Assembly (NCBI RefSeq): GCF_020551945.1
Contig: NZ_JAJBZH010000008.1
Span: 62,001-126,000 of the forward strand
DNA: 64,000 bases
Source of the DNA: Cellulosimicrobium marinum
GTDB lineage: Bacteria; Actinomycetota; Actinomycetes; Actinomycetales; Cellulomonadaceae
Direction: 5' to 3'
Below the pieces are notes generated by a model, which saw nothing but the letters and a program-made list of their open reading frames with translations, had not been told where the DNA came from and did not search any database. Shown here piece after piece: positions 9,441-17,798 of this stretch. How positions within the stretch are numbered: the stretch's first letter is position 1; each line of letters starts with the position of its first letter. The translations under genes and the position numbers were made by a program.

Positions 9441-11681
9441 ATGACCGGGTCCGACACCACCGCCACCCCGCCGCCCGTCGTCGTCCCGCCCGAGGCGCTC
9501 GCCGCCGCGGCCAGCGGGCGCACGTTCGACCCGCACGCCGTCCTCGGACCGCACCTCGCGCCCGACCCCGACGACGCCCGCGCCGTCGTCCGCGTGCTGC
9601 GCCCCCTCGCCGACGAGGTCGTCGTCGTGACGCCCGACGGCGAGCACCCGGCCGTGCACGAGCAGGACGGCGTGTGGGCCGCCGTCGTCCCCGTCGCCGC
9701 CGAGCCCGCCGGCGACCCGGGCAGCACCGTGCGCCACGCACCCGACTACCGCGTCCGGGCCCGGTACGGCGACGACGTCACCACCGGCGACGACCCCTAC
9801 CGCTTCCTCCCGACCCTCGGCGAGGTGGACCTGCACCTCGTCCGCGAAGGCCGCCACGAACAGCTCTGGACCGCGCTCGGCGCGAACGTCCGCACCTACC
9901 CCAGCGTGCTCGGCGCGACCACGGGCACCGCGTTCGCCGTCTGGGCACCCAACGCCCGCGCCGTGCGCGTCATCGGCGACTTCAACGGCTGGGGCGGCAC
10001 CCACCCGATGCGCTCGCTCGGGTCGTCCGGCGTGTGGGAGATCTTCGTCCCCGGCGTCCAGGGCGGCGCCCGGTACAAGTACGAGATCCTCGGGCCCGAC
10101 GGGTCCTGGCGGCAGAAGGCCGACCCGCTCGCCAAGGGCGCCGAGGTCCCGCCCGCCACCGCCAGCGTCGTCGTCGAGTCGTCCTACACGTGGTCCGACG
10201 ACGCGTGGCTCGCCGAGCGCGCGACCCGCGACCCCCACGCCGGGCCCGTGAGCGTCTACGAGGTGCACCTCGGGTCCTGGCGGCAGGGCCTGTCCTACCG
10301 CGACCTCGCCGACCAGCTCACCGCGTACGTCGTCGAGCAGGGCTTCACCCACGTCGAGCTCCTGCCCGTCGCCGAGCACCCCTTCGGCGGGTCCTGGGGA
10401 TACCAGGTCACCGGCTACTACGCACCGACCTCGCGGTTCGGCCACCCCGACGACTTCCGCCACCTCGTCGACACGCTGCACGCCGCCGGGATCGGCGTCA
10501 TCGTCGACTGGGTCCCCGCGCACTTCCCCCGCGACGAGTGGGCGCTCGCCCGCTTCGACGGCACACCCCTCTACGAGCACGCCGACCCGCTGCGCGGCGA
10601 GCAGCCCGACTGGGGCACCTACGTCTTCGACTTCGGCCGCAACGAGGTCCGCAACTTCCTCGTCGCCAACGCCACCTACTGGCTCGAGGAGTTCCACGTC
10701 GACGCCCTGCGCGTCGACGCCGTCGCGTCCATGCTCTACCTCGACTACTCCCGCTCACCCGGCCAGTGGCACCCCAACGTGCACGGCGGGCGCGAGAACC
10801 TCGAAGCCATCGCCTTCCTCCAGGAGGCCAACGCCACCGCCTACCGCCGCACCCCCGGCGTCATGATGATCGCCGAGGAGTCCACCGCCTGGCCCGGCGT
10901 CACCCGCCCCACCTCCGCAGGCGGCCTCGGGTTCGGGCTCAAGTGGAACATGGGCTGGATGAACGACTCCCTGCGCTACGTCGCCGAGGAGCCCATCAAC
11001 CGGCGCTACCACCACCACGAGATCACCTTCTCCATGGTGTACGCGTACTCCGAGCAGTTCGTCCTGCCCATCAGCCACGACGAGGTCGTCCACGGCAAGG
11101 GGTCGCTGTACGGCAAGATGCCCGGCGACGACTGGCAGAAGCGCGCCGGCGTCCGCGCCTTCCTCGCCTACCAGTGGTCCCACCCCGGCAAGCAGCTCCT
11201 CTTCATGGGCAGCGAGATCGGCCAGCACACCGAGTGGAACGAAGGCCGCTCGCTCGACTGGGACGGCCTCGCCGCCGACCCCGGCCGCCAGGGTGTCCAA
11301 CGGTGCACGCGCGACCTCAACGCCCTCTACCGCGCCACCCCTGCGCTCTGGGAGCTCGACCACGACCCCGCCGGCTTCGAGTGGCTCGACGCCGACGACG
11401 CCGGCCACAACGTCCTCGCGTTCGTGCGCCGCGGCCGCGACGGCAGCCCGGTCGCCGTCGTCGTGAACTTCGCCGGGACCCCGCACGAGGGCTACCGCCT
11501 CGCCCTGCCGTCCGGCGGCGCGTGGCGCGAGGTCCTCAACACCGACGCCGAGACGTACGGCGGGTCGGGCGTCGGCAACCTCGGCGTCGTCGACGCCGAG
11601 CCCGTTCCCCACCACGGCCGCGCGCACTCCGTCGCCCTGCGCGTCCCGCCCCTCGGCGCGCTCTACCTCGTCCCGGCCTGA
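9441..11681 (+). CDS. glgB: 1,4-alpha-glucan branching enzyme (GH13_9)
   Basis: Introduces alpha-1,6 branches into the glucan made by GlgE. 746 residues: N1 domain, CBM48 ([20 protein letters not shown], about residues 165-185), GH13 catalytic barrel and C-terminal beta domain. Catalytic residues are visible in [15 protein letters not shown] (nucleophile Asp), MMIAEEST (acid/base Glu) and [17 protein letters not shown] 9441 is chosen because GGAAGGG lies about 8-10 nt upstream; an in-frame GTG at 9408 is possible. Last gene of the operon; its stop is followed within 5 nt by a 21-bp tandem repeat array rather than an ordinary terminator. Confidence 0.95.
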   Translation: MTGSDTTATPPPVVVPPEALAAAASGRTFDPHAVLGPHLAPDPDDARAVVRVLRPLADEVVVVTPDGEHPAVHEQDGVWAAVVPVAAEPAGDPGSTVRHAPDYRVRARYGDDVTTGDDPYRFLPTLGEVDLHLVREGRHEQLWTALGANVRTYPSVLGATTGTAFAVWAPNARAVRVIGDFNGWGGTHPMRSLGSSGVWEIFVPGVQGGARYKYEILGPDGSWRQKADPLAKGAEVPPATASVVVESSYTWSDDAWLAERATRDPHAGPVSVYEVHLGSWRQGLSYRDLADQLTAYVVEQGFTHVELLPVAEHPFGGSWGYQVTGYYAPTSRFGHPDDFRHLVDTLHAAGIGVIVDWVPAHFPRDEWALARFDGTPLYEHADPLRGEQPDWGTYVFDFGRNEVRNFLVANATYWLEEFHVDALRVDAVASMLYLDYSRSPGQWHPNVHGGRENLEAIAFLQEANATAYRRTPGVMMIAEESTAWPGVTRPTSAGGLGFGLKWNMGWMNDSLRYVAEEPINRRYHHHEITFSMVYAYSEQFVLPISHDEVVHGKGSLYGKMPGDDWQKRAGVRAFLAYQWSHPGKQLLFMGSEIGQHTEWNEGRSLDWDGLAADPGRQGVQRCTRDLNALYRATPALWELDHDPAGFEWLDADDAGHNVLAFVRRGRDGSPVAVVVNFAGTPHEGYRLALPSGGAWREVLNTDAETYGGSGVGNLGVVDAEPVPHHGRAHSVALRVPPLGALYLVPA

Positions 11682-11685
11682 CGTT

Positions 11686-11811
11686 GGGGAGAACCGAGGT
11701 CACACGGGGTAGAACCGCGGTCACGCGAGGGAGAACCGCGGTCACGCGAGGTAGAACCGTGGTCACGCGAGGTAGAACCGTGGTCACGCGAGGTAGGAGC
11801 GTGGTCACCGC
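11686..11811. repeat. Six tandem 21-bp repeats downstream of glgB
   Basis: Six copies of a 21-bp unit, consensus AGGTAGAACCGTGGTCACGC+G, begin 5 nt after the glgB stop; the first and last copies are the most diverged. The period is a multiple of three, so every frame is open, giving heptapeptide repeats, but no start or ribosome binding site supports coding. The array abuts structured element copy A. Confidence 0.9.
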
Positions 11812-11817
11812 CGGGCA

Positions 11818-11906
11818 GGTGGGGTGAGGGCGCCGGGTCTACCATCCGCCGCTCGTCCCTCGCGGCTCCCGCCAGACCCACCACGACCCGGCGCCCTCAC
11901 CCCACC
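11818..11906 (-). repeat. Structured repeat element, copy A (candidate RNA or DNA hairpin)
   Basis: Arms 11818-11839 and 11885-11906 are a perfect 22-bp inverted repeat. Between them, on the minus strand, come GTGGTGGGTCTGGCGGGA, an inner stem GCCGC/GCGGC closing the loop GAGGGACGA, then GGATGGTA. Copies B and C share these unpaired segments while their stems differ in sequence yet still pair. It sits between the 3' ends of glgB and cnoX. It could be a transcribed structured RNA, a REP-like hairpin or a bidirectional terminator. Confidence 0.75.
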
Positions 11907-11944
11907 CACCCGGTGTCGTCGCCTCGCCGTCGCCTCGCCTCGCC

Positions 11945-12008
11945 CAAGCCTCGCCGTCGCCAAGCCTCGCCGTCGCCAAGCCTCGCCGTTGCCAAGCCTC
12001 GCCGTCGT
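11945..12008. repeat. Four tandem 16-bp repeats beside copy A
   Basis: Four copies of CAAGCCTCGCCGTCGC (the third and fourth with one change each), preceded by degenerate GTCGCCTCGCC runs. On the element strand this array lies 5' of copy A, just as a different 16-bp array lies 5' of copy C. Confidence 0.85.
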
Positions 12009-12182
12009 CCGGCTCGTCAGACGTCGACTCGCGTACGCTCTGCGGCCGCGACGAACCGCTCGGAACGCGTGTCGACGACCGCCTACGGGCGGTGAGTCTC
12101 GGCCGAGCGTGCGGGGTGGCCTCGGGTGCGAAGGGCGTCGAGCCGCGCTCGCGAACCGTCGGCCGGACGACCCGGGCGACGG

Positions 12183-12288
12183 CGCGGCAGCCCGAGCACC
12201 GAGGGCACCCCGCACGCGGACCCGACCCGGCACCGTTGAAAGACGCGGCAGCCCGAGCACCGAGGGCACCCCGCACGCGGACCCGACC
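12183..12288. repeat. Exact 45-bp direct repeat (12183-12227, 12244-12288)
   Basis: Two identical 45-bp copies 61 bp apart; an imperfect inverted match to their middle (CGTGCGGGGTGGCCTCGG) lies at 12108-12129, so either copy could form a hairpin with it. This closes a 634-bp stretch (11682-12315) with no convincing gene, between convergent glgB and cnoX. Confidence 0.85.
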
Positions 12289-12315
12289 TCACCCGATGTC
12301 GAGGCGGGCCGGGTG

Positions 12316-13266
12316 TCAGTACAGGCTGATCGCGAGGCGCTGGCGGGCCTTGCCGACGCGGGGGTCCGTCGGGCCGACGACCTCGAAGTAGTCGAGGAGC
12401 CGGACGCGGACCTTCTCCTTGCCGTCGGCGTCGGCGCTCGGCAGGAGGTCGAGGAGGCGGCCGAGGGCGTCGTCGACGTGACCGCCGAGCAGGTCGAGGT
12501 CGGCGATCGCGAGCTGGGCGTCGACGTCGGACGGTGCGTCGGCGGCGGCGGTGCGGACCGTGGCGAGGTCGGCGCCGCGGGTCCGCTGCAGGAGCCGGAC
12601 CTGGGCGAGCCCCGCGACGGCGAGCGTGTCCTTGGGGTCCTGCTTGATGGCCTTCTCGTACGCGGCGACGGCGGTGTCGAGGTCGTCGCGCTCGATCGCG
12701 TCGTACGCCTCCTGGTGGAGGGGAGGGAGCTCGGGCTCGGGCTCCGGTGTGTCCTCAGCGGTCGTGTCGGGCGCGGGCTGGTCGCCCTGTGCCGGGACCC
12801 GACCCGTCACGCCGTTGGCCTCGGCGGCCTCGAGCACCTGGTCGAGCACCGCCCGGACCTGCTCGGCGGGGGCGGCGCCCTGGAACAGCGGGAGGGGCTG
12901 ACCCTGGAGCACGGCGACGACGGTCGGCACGCCCTGGACCTGGAACGCGGCGGCGACCTGCGGGTACGCCTGCGCGTCGACACGGGCGAGGAGGAAGCGG
13001 CCGGCGTACTCCTCGGCGAGAGCGCCGAGGTCGGTGCCGAGCTGGGCGTTGGCCTGGTCCGTGGGGAGCCACAGCAGCACGACGACGGGGTACTGCGCCG
13101 AGTCCTGCACCAGCTGGCCGAACGTCTCGTCGGTGACGTCCACGACGTACCCGCCGGCCGCGGGCGGGCCGCCCTCCTCACCCGGCGGGGGTGCCTGCGG
13201 CCGGTTCAGCGCGGACAGGTCGACCGCGCCGCGCACGTCGAACGTGGGCTGGGTGGGTTCGCTCAT
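12316..13266 (-). CDS. cnoX: Thioredoxin-fold/TPR co-chaperone (CnoX/YbbN-like)
   Basis: 316 residues. An N-terminal thioredoxin domain (about residues 37-145) is followed by an acidic Pro/Glu linker (TPEPEPELPP) and TPR-like helices (YDAIERDDLDTAVAAYEKAIK and on). The thioredoxin active site is degenerate: VVLLWLPTDQAN stands where WCxxC would be, so it is not a dithiol oxidoreductase; family members act as holdases/co-chaperones that hand clients to chaperonins or DnaK. cis-Pro motif GVPTVVAVLQG is kept. ATG 13266 lies 6 nt after a TAGGAT -10 box, so the mRNA is probably leaderless. Convergent with glgB across the repeat region. Confidence 0.85.
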   Translation of the reverse strand: MSEPTQPTFDVRGAVDLSALNRPQAPPPGEEGGPPAAGGYVVDVTDETFGQLVQDSAQYPVVVLLWLPTDQANAQLGTDLGALAEEYAGRFLLARVDAQAYPQVAAAFQVQGVPTVVAVLQGQPLPLFQGAAPAEQVRAVLDQVLEAAEANGVTGRVPAQGDQPAPDTTAEDTPEPEPELPPLHQEAYDAIERDDLDTAVAAYEKAIKQDPKDTLAVAGLAQVRLLQRTRGADLATVRTAAADAPSDVDAQLAIADLDLLGGHVDDALGRLLDLLPSADADGKEKVRVRLLDYFEVVGPTDPRVGKARQRLAISLY

Positions 13267-13272
13267 GGCTGC

Positions 13273-13278
13273 ATCCTA
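13273..13278 (-). promoter_or_regulatory. -10 box of cnoX (TAGGAT)
   Basis: TAGGAT ends 6 nt before the ATG of cnoX and no ribosome binding site fits between: leaderless start. Confidence 0.55.
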
Positions 13279-13286
13279 CGGACGGA

Positions 13287-14312
13287 TCAGGCAGGGACGA
13301 CGGTGACGGCGACGTGCTCGGTCCCGAGGACCTGCACCTGCTCGTCACCTCCGGCCGGCGGCACGTAGATCGCGACGACGTCGACGTAGCGCACCCGCAG
13401 CACGTTGGTGGCGTCGGCGTCGCCGAACAGCGCCTTCTCGGTGTCCGTCGACGGGGGCACGACAGCACCCTCCTCGGCCGACATGGTCTCCAGCGACGTC
13501 ATCTCCCCCACCACGAGGGCGCCGCCGTCAGCGGTGCGCACGGCCCGGACGGGCTCGTCGGGGTCCGGCTCGAACTCGAGCTTGTACCGCCCTGCGGCGG
13601 GTTCGAGCGCGTCGGTCCAGAGCTTCGACCGCTCCGCGAGGAGCGAGCGGAACGAGTCGTCGGGGAACGCGTCCGCAAAGCTCGACGACGACCCGACGTT
13701 GAGGACGTCGGCGTACTGCGCGATCGCGTCGGTCGGTGACATGAGCAGGGTGTCGTCGTCGGGCGCGACGGCCTCGCTGCCGAGGGTGGGGGCCGCGAAG
13801 CTGGGCAGCGTCGTGCTGGGGAACAGGCGGACCCATCCCCAGAGCTCGTACTGGTCGCGCGCGCTCGCCTGCTCGTGCACGGTCAGGCGCGGCGACTGGA
13901 GCGACTCCGGCTGGACGCTGACGGCGTACGACGTGCGCGGCCAGGTCTGCGTGGTCGGCACGACGACCTGCTGCACGTCGGTGGGGAGCTCGGTGACGAG
14001 CTCGGCGTCGCCGCGGGCCTTCGCGACCTCGAGCTGGCTCGTGCGGATCGCGAGCGCGGGTCCGGTGACCCGCTCCTCGAGCAGGCTGGGGTCGTTGGCC
14101 TCGTCCGCCTCCTGGAGCGCGGCTCCGACAGCGGCGAGCACGTCGGCCTCCTGCGTCTCGTCGAGCACGGGGGGCGGCGTCGACGGGCTGGCTTCGGGCT
14201 GCGGGGTGGGCAGCGGCGCCGCACAGCCCCCGACGAGCAGGAGTCCGGCGGTGGCCGTCGCGACGGCGATCCGCCCGCGACGGCGGATGGTGGTGCGTGC
14301 GGTGGTGGTCAT
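13287..14312 (-). CDS. Secreted lipoprotein of unknown function
   Basis: 341 residues. An Arg-rich n-region, a hydrophobic stretch and the lipobox LLLVGGC place it as a lipoprotein anchored on the outer face of the membrane (Cys at about residue 30), followed by a Pro/Ser-rich spacer. The remaining ~300 residues look like one or two globular domains with repeated alternating patterns; I do not recognise a catalytic motif. Its ATG overlaps the stop of the upstream two-TM gene by ATGA, so the two are translationally coupled and probably act together at the cell surface. It ends 21 nt from the cnoX start. Confidence 0.8.
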   Translation of the reverse strand: MTTTARTTIRRRGRIAVATATAGLLLVGGCAAPLPTPQPEASPSTPPPVLDETQEADVLAAVGAALQEADEANDPSLLEERVTGPALAIRTSQLEVAKARGDAELVTELPTDVQQVVVPTTQTWPRTSYAVSVQPESLQSPRLTVHEQASARDQYELWGWVRLFPSTTLPSFAAPTLGSEAVAPDDDTLLMSPTDAIAQYADVLNVGSSSSFADAFPDDSFRSLLAERSKLWTDALEPAAGRYKLEFEPDPDEPVRAVRTADGGALVVGEMTSLETMSAEEGAVVPPSTDTEKALFGDADATNVLRVRYVDVVAIYVPPAGGDEQVQVLGTEHVAVTVVPA

Positions 14313-15526
14313 CGGGTCGGGTCCTTCGTCTCGTCCGTCTCGTCGCGCACGGGGTCGGTCGTCGACGCGTCGGCGTTGAAGCCCCAGGCGCGTCGCCAGG
14401 CGTCGGCTCGCGTGCTGGCGCTGTCCTGGGCGGTCGGGTGGCCCTGGGCCGGGTCGACGACCGGCTGGGCCGCGGTCTTCGGCCGGCGCCCACCGGGCAC
14501 GACGGGGATCTGGCCCGTGAGCCAGGCGCGCCGCTGCTTGGGCTTCGCCTGCTGCTGGGCGTTGCGCTCCGCCTCCTCCCGCTCACGCAGCTCGCGGCGG
14601 GTGAGCATGCGGACCTGGGCGGTGTGCGTCGTCGGCTCCCCGTTCTCGTCGCTCGGGGTTGCGTCGTCCGGCCGCGTGCCGGTGCCCGACGCCGCGTGCC
14701 CGCCCGCGTCGGTCCCGTCGCCGACGACGGGGGTGGCGGCGGTGGCGGCACGCCGCTCGGACGAGCGGCGGCGCTTGGGCCGCAGGCTCGCGGCGCCGAT
14801 CCCGAGGCCGAGGAGGACGAGCACGACTCCGCCGACGACGCCCGGCCACAGCCACGGCGTCTCGACGTCGCGCGGCCAGGAGAGGGTGAGGGTCGGTGCC
14901 TGCGCGTCCTCGCCGACTCCGGCGGCCAGGACCTGCCAACGGCCGGGCTGGTCGGACCAGCGCAGCGTCGTGGAGCCCTCGCCGCTCGACTCCTGGACCC
15001 ACATGTCCGAGCCCGCGGGGTCGACGCCGACGACCGGCTCGGCCTCCGCAGCCTCGTCGCCGGCAGCCTCGTCCTCGGCCGGGGTCTCCCCGTTGGCGGG
15101 TGTCTCCTCCTCGGCTGGAGTCTCCCCGTCCGCGGGTGCCTCCTCCTCCGCGGGCGCCTCCTCCTCCGCGGGCGCCTCCTCCTCCGCGGGGGCGGGCTCG
15201 GCGGCGCTGACCGCGAGGCGGTCCCAGTCGGCGAGGCCGGTGACCACGCCGTGCGGGTCCTCGCCCACCCAGCCGGTCACGTCGACCTCGCGGCCGATCG
15301 CCAGGGTCACCGGCTGCTCGCCCGGTGCGGTCGCGGTGATCGTCACGTCCTCGGCCACGAGGTCGAGGACCCCGGGCTCGGTGACGAGCATCGTGCCGTC
15401 GCCCGTGTACGACGTCGCCGCCACGACGGTGTCGCTGTCCCTCCACACCGTGGCGGAGGCGACGCCGAGGCCCACGGCGACGAGCCCTGCCACGAGCAGG
15501 ACGACGGCGATGATTCGTTGCAGCAC
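14309..15526 (-). CDS. Two-TM membrane protein with acidic heptapeptide repeats
   Basis: 405 residues, function unknown. TM1 is at the N-terminus (IIAVVLLVAGLVAVGLGVASA), TM2 at about residues 235-255 (WPGVVGGVVLVLLGLGIGA). The extracytoplasmic part holds a run of seven-residue repeats rich in Ala-Glu-Glu-Pro (AEEEAPA type, DNA 15060-15190), and the C-terminal ~150 residues are cytoplasmic, basic and rich in Arg/Gln (RRELREREEAERNAQQQ). GTG 15526 is chosen because GAAGGGA lies about 8 nt upstream and TM1 begins right after it; the frame is open farther up but without signal features. Overlaps the lipoprotein gene by ATGA. Confidence 0.8.
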   Translation of the reverse strand: MLQRIIAVVLLVAGLVAVGLGVASATVWRDSDTVVAATSYTGDGTMLVTEPGVLDLVAEDVTITATAPGEQPVTLAIGREVDVTGWVGEDPHGVVTGLADWDRLAVSAAEPAPAEEEAPAEEEAPAEEEAPADGETPAEEETPANGETPAEDEAAGDEAAEAEPVVGVDPAGSDMWVQESSGEGSTTLRWSDQPGRWQVLAAGVGEDAQAPTLTLSWPRDVETPWLWPGVVGGVVLVLLGLGIGAASLRPKRRRSSERRAATAATPVVGDGTDAGGHAASGTGTRPDDATPSDENGEPTTHTAQVRMLTRRELREREEAERNAQQQAKPKQRRAWLTGQIPVVPGGRRPKTAAQPVVDPAQGHPTAQDSASTRADAWRRAWGFNADASTTDPVRDETDETKDPTR

Positions 15527-15831
15527 CGAGCTTTCCCTTCGTCGATCGACGTTCCAGGATAGGTGCGAACGAGCCGCCGGATCGACCCTGGCAGCCGTGG
15601 CACGGATCCTCACGAACCGTTCACGACCTGCGCGCGAACCGGCCCCACCCCTCGACCCGAGGATGGGGGCGGGCGTGCCGCCGCGGACCCATTCCGGGTA
15701 TTCAGGACAGCGGGCGGACCGTATCCTGGACCGAGCACGTGGGGCCGCGGACCGCGCCCTTCGGGCTGCGCCGGAGGGGACGAGTCGCCCGGCGCGGCCG
15801 CCCACGACGAACCACACCGGAGGTCATCGAC
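15527..15831. other. Divergent intergenic region, 305 bp
   Basis: Lies between the two-TM gene and the DivIVA-like gene, so it must hold promoters for both. A TATCCT at 15722-15727 is the best -10 candidate for the rightward gene; the GGAGG at 15819-15823 is its ribosome binding site. No gene seen. Confidence 0.5.
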
Positions 15832-17316
15832 GTGTCCGACGAGCGCACGCTCTTCCCCATCACCATGCGCGGCTACGACCGCGTCCAGGTCGAGGCCCAG
15901 CTCGCGAAGCTGGAGAGGGCGCTCGAGGAGGCCCGCGGGCGGCTCGAGGCCGCCGACGGTCGCGTCATGCAGCTGACGACGGACCTCTCGGACGCGCAGC
16001 GCCAGCTCCGCGAGTCGGACAAGCCGTCGTACGCGGGCCTGGGCTCGCGCATCGAGCAGCTGCTGCGCTCGGCGGAGGAGCAGTCGGCCGACATCCTCTC
16101 GCAGGCGAACTCCCAGGCTGCGGACGTCATGGCGCGCGCGAAGCTCTCTGCCGGCCAGGTGCGGTCGCGAGCGGAGAACGAGGTCGGCGAGCTGCTCAAC
16201 AGCGCGCGGCTCGAGGCGGAGGAGGTCCGGGCGACCAGCCGTTCCGAGGCGGAGAGCACGCTCGTGGGTGCGCAGCGACGTGCGGAGGAGCTGGTCGGGT
16301 CGGCGGAGCGCGAGGCGGCCCGCATCCAGAGCGCCATCGCGACGGAGGAGAGCGAGCGCCGTGCGTCGCTGGAGCGCGAGCTCGGCACGCTGCGCGCGTC
16401 GGTGGAGCGTGAGACGACGGAGCTGCGCGTCACCACCGAGCGCGAGGCCGCGGAGCTGCGCGCCCGGGTCGCGGCGGAGACGGCGGCCCAGCGCGAGTCG
16501 GCGGATCGGGAGACGGCGGAGCTGCTGGAGAACGCGCGGCGCGAGGCGCAGCGCACGGTGGACGAGGCGCAGCGTCAGGCGTCGGAGGCCGCGAACGCGG
16601 TGACGGCCGAGATGGAGGAGCTGCGCGAGAGGGCGCGCACGGCGCTGGCCGAGGCGGAGCTCGACGTGGTGCGCCGCCGCGAGGACGCCGAGCGGGAGAA
16701 CGCGGAGCGTCACGCGACGGCGAAGGCGGAGACGGAGAAGCTGGTCGCCACGGCGGAGGAGCACGCGGCCGAGGCGGAGAAGCGCGTCGCGCTGGCGCTC
16801 GAGCAGGCGGAGAAGGTGCGCGCCGAGTCCGACGCGTACGTCAAGGACCTCATGGCCACGGCCCGGCGCAACGCGGACCGGATCGTCGCGGAGGCGCGCG
16901 AGTTCGCCGACCAGACCGTCGGCGACGCCCGGGTCGAGGCGGAGCAGCAGCGCACGGCCGCGCAGCGCCAGCTCGAGGACCTCACGCGGCAGCACGACTC
17001 GATCAACACCTACCTCGACGAGCTGCGCGGACTGCTGGGCGACCCGAACGAGGGGACGAAGCAGTCGGCCCGCTCGTCGGCGGTCCCGGCGGGCACCCCG
17101 GCGCAGCAGGCGCGGGCCGCACAGCTCCTCACGGCCGAGTTCCCGGTCGTGCAGGACGAGGCCACCCCGGTCGGCACCGTGACGGCACCCGAGGGCGCCA
17201 CGACGAGCGGTCCCCCTGCGAGCGGCGCGGCACGCCCCGCGCAGGGCGGGGCCCCGAAGGACACCGCGAGGAAGCCCCCGGCCGACGACGAGGCCGAGAC
17301 CCCGGCTTCCGCCTGA
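15832..17316 (+). CDS. DivIVA-domain coiled-coil protein (Scy/Wag31-like)
   Basis: 494 residues. The N-terminus FPITMRGYDRVQVEAQLAKLE matches the lipid-binding DivIVA N-domain; residues ~20-420 are nearly continuous heptad coiled coil rich in Glu, Ala, Arg, with a short break near SYAGLGSRI. The tail (about 440-494) is Ala/Pro/Thr-rich and disordered. Proteins of this kind scaffold polar growth or cytoskeletal assemblies in actinobacteria (Wag31, Scy, FilP). GTG 15832 follows GGAGG by 8 nt. Which paralogue it represents is uncertain; Wag31 itself usually sits by the dcw cluster, so this is more likely a second, Scy-like protein. Confidence 0.8.
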   Translation: MSDERTLFPITMRGYDRVQVEAQLAKLERALEEARGRLEAADGRVMQLTTDLSDAQRQLRESDKPSYAGLGSRIEQLLRSAEEQSADILSQANSQAADVMARAKLSAGQVRSRAENEVGELLNSARLEAEEVRATSRSEAESTLVGAQRRAEELVGSAEREAARIQSAIATEESERRASLERELGTLRASVERETTELRVTTEREAAELRARVAAETAAQRESADRETAELLENARREAQRTVDEAQRQASEAANAVTAEMEELRERARTALAEAELDVVRRREDAERENAERHATAKAETEKLVATAEEHAAEAEKRVALALEQAEKVRAESDAYVKDLMATARRNADRIVAEAREFADQTVGDARVEAEQQRTAAQRQLEDLTRQHDSINTYLDELRGLLGDPNEGTKQSARSSAVPAGTPAQQARAAQLLTAEFPVVQDEATPVGTVTAPEGATTSGPPASGAARPAQGGAPKDTARKPPADDEAETPASA

Positions 17317-17317
17317 C

Positions 17318-17755
17318 ATGCCCGACGAGTCGCGGGCCGCTGCCGACGCCGCGCGCTGGCGTCGGCAGCGGACGGAGGCCGCGGAGCAGCAGCAGCGTGC
17401 GCTGGACCGGCGACGTGCCCAGGAGACCACGGCCGCGCGCGAGCTGATCTCGACGTTCGTCGCGCAGGCCCGCGAGCGTGGACTCGCGCCGGAGCCGTTG
17501 CGCGCGCGGGCGTTCGACGGCTCGGCGACGTACCGCACGCCCGTCAGCGGGTGGTACCTACGCCGTAACCGCTCGGTCGCGGTGGGCACGGACGAAGAGT
17601 TCTACGTGCTGAGCGTGCCCGGCGGCCTCGCGGCACGTCTGCGGGGTGCCGCGCTCACGCCGTCGGACCCGCCCCTGGTGCTGGGCAAGGGCGGGCGCGA
17701 CGGCGAGTCGATCGACCTCGCCGACGCGCTCGCCCTCGTGCTCGACGGCGCGTAG
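17318..17755 (+). CDS. Conserved actinobacterial protein, function unknown
   Basis: 145 residues, beginning 1 nt after the DivIVA-like gene's stop, so cotranscribed. The first ~55 residues form a charged helix (RWRRQRTEAAEQQQRALDRR), the rest a small alpha/beta domain with WYLRRNRSVAVGTDEEFYVL. No Cys, no TM segment, no catalytic motif seen. Its tight linkage suggests a partner role with the coiled-coil protein; this is inference. Confidence 0.75.
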   Translation: MPDESRAAADAARWRRQRTEAAEQQQRALDRRRAQETTAARELISTFVAQARERGLAPEPLRARAFDGSATYRTPVSGWYLRRNRSVAVGTDEEFYVLSVPGGLAARLRGAALTPSDPPLVLGKGGRDGESIDLADALALVLDGA

Positions 17756-17798
17756 CCGCTCCGCGGGGGCCGGCCACGCGGCGTCGGGCCCGGCGGTC

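Noticed and set aside
11686-12008. CRISPR array
   Set aside because: Units are 21 and 16 bp with no spacers and no cas genes nearby; simple tandem repeats.
15060-15190. Intergenic tandem repeat
   Set aside because: It lies within a coding frame and encodes in-frame acidic heptads.
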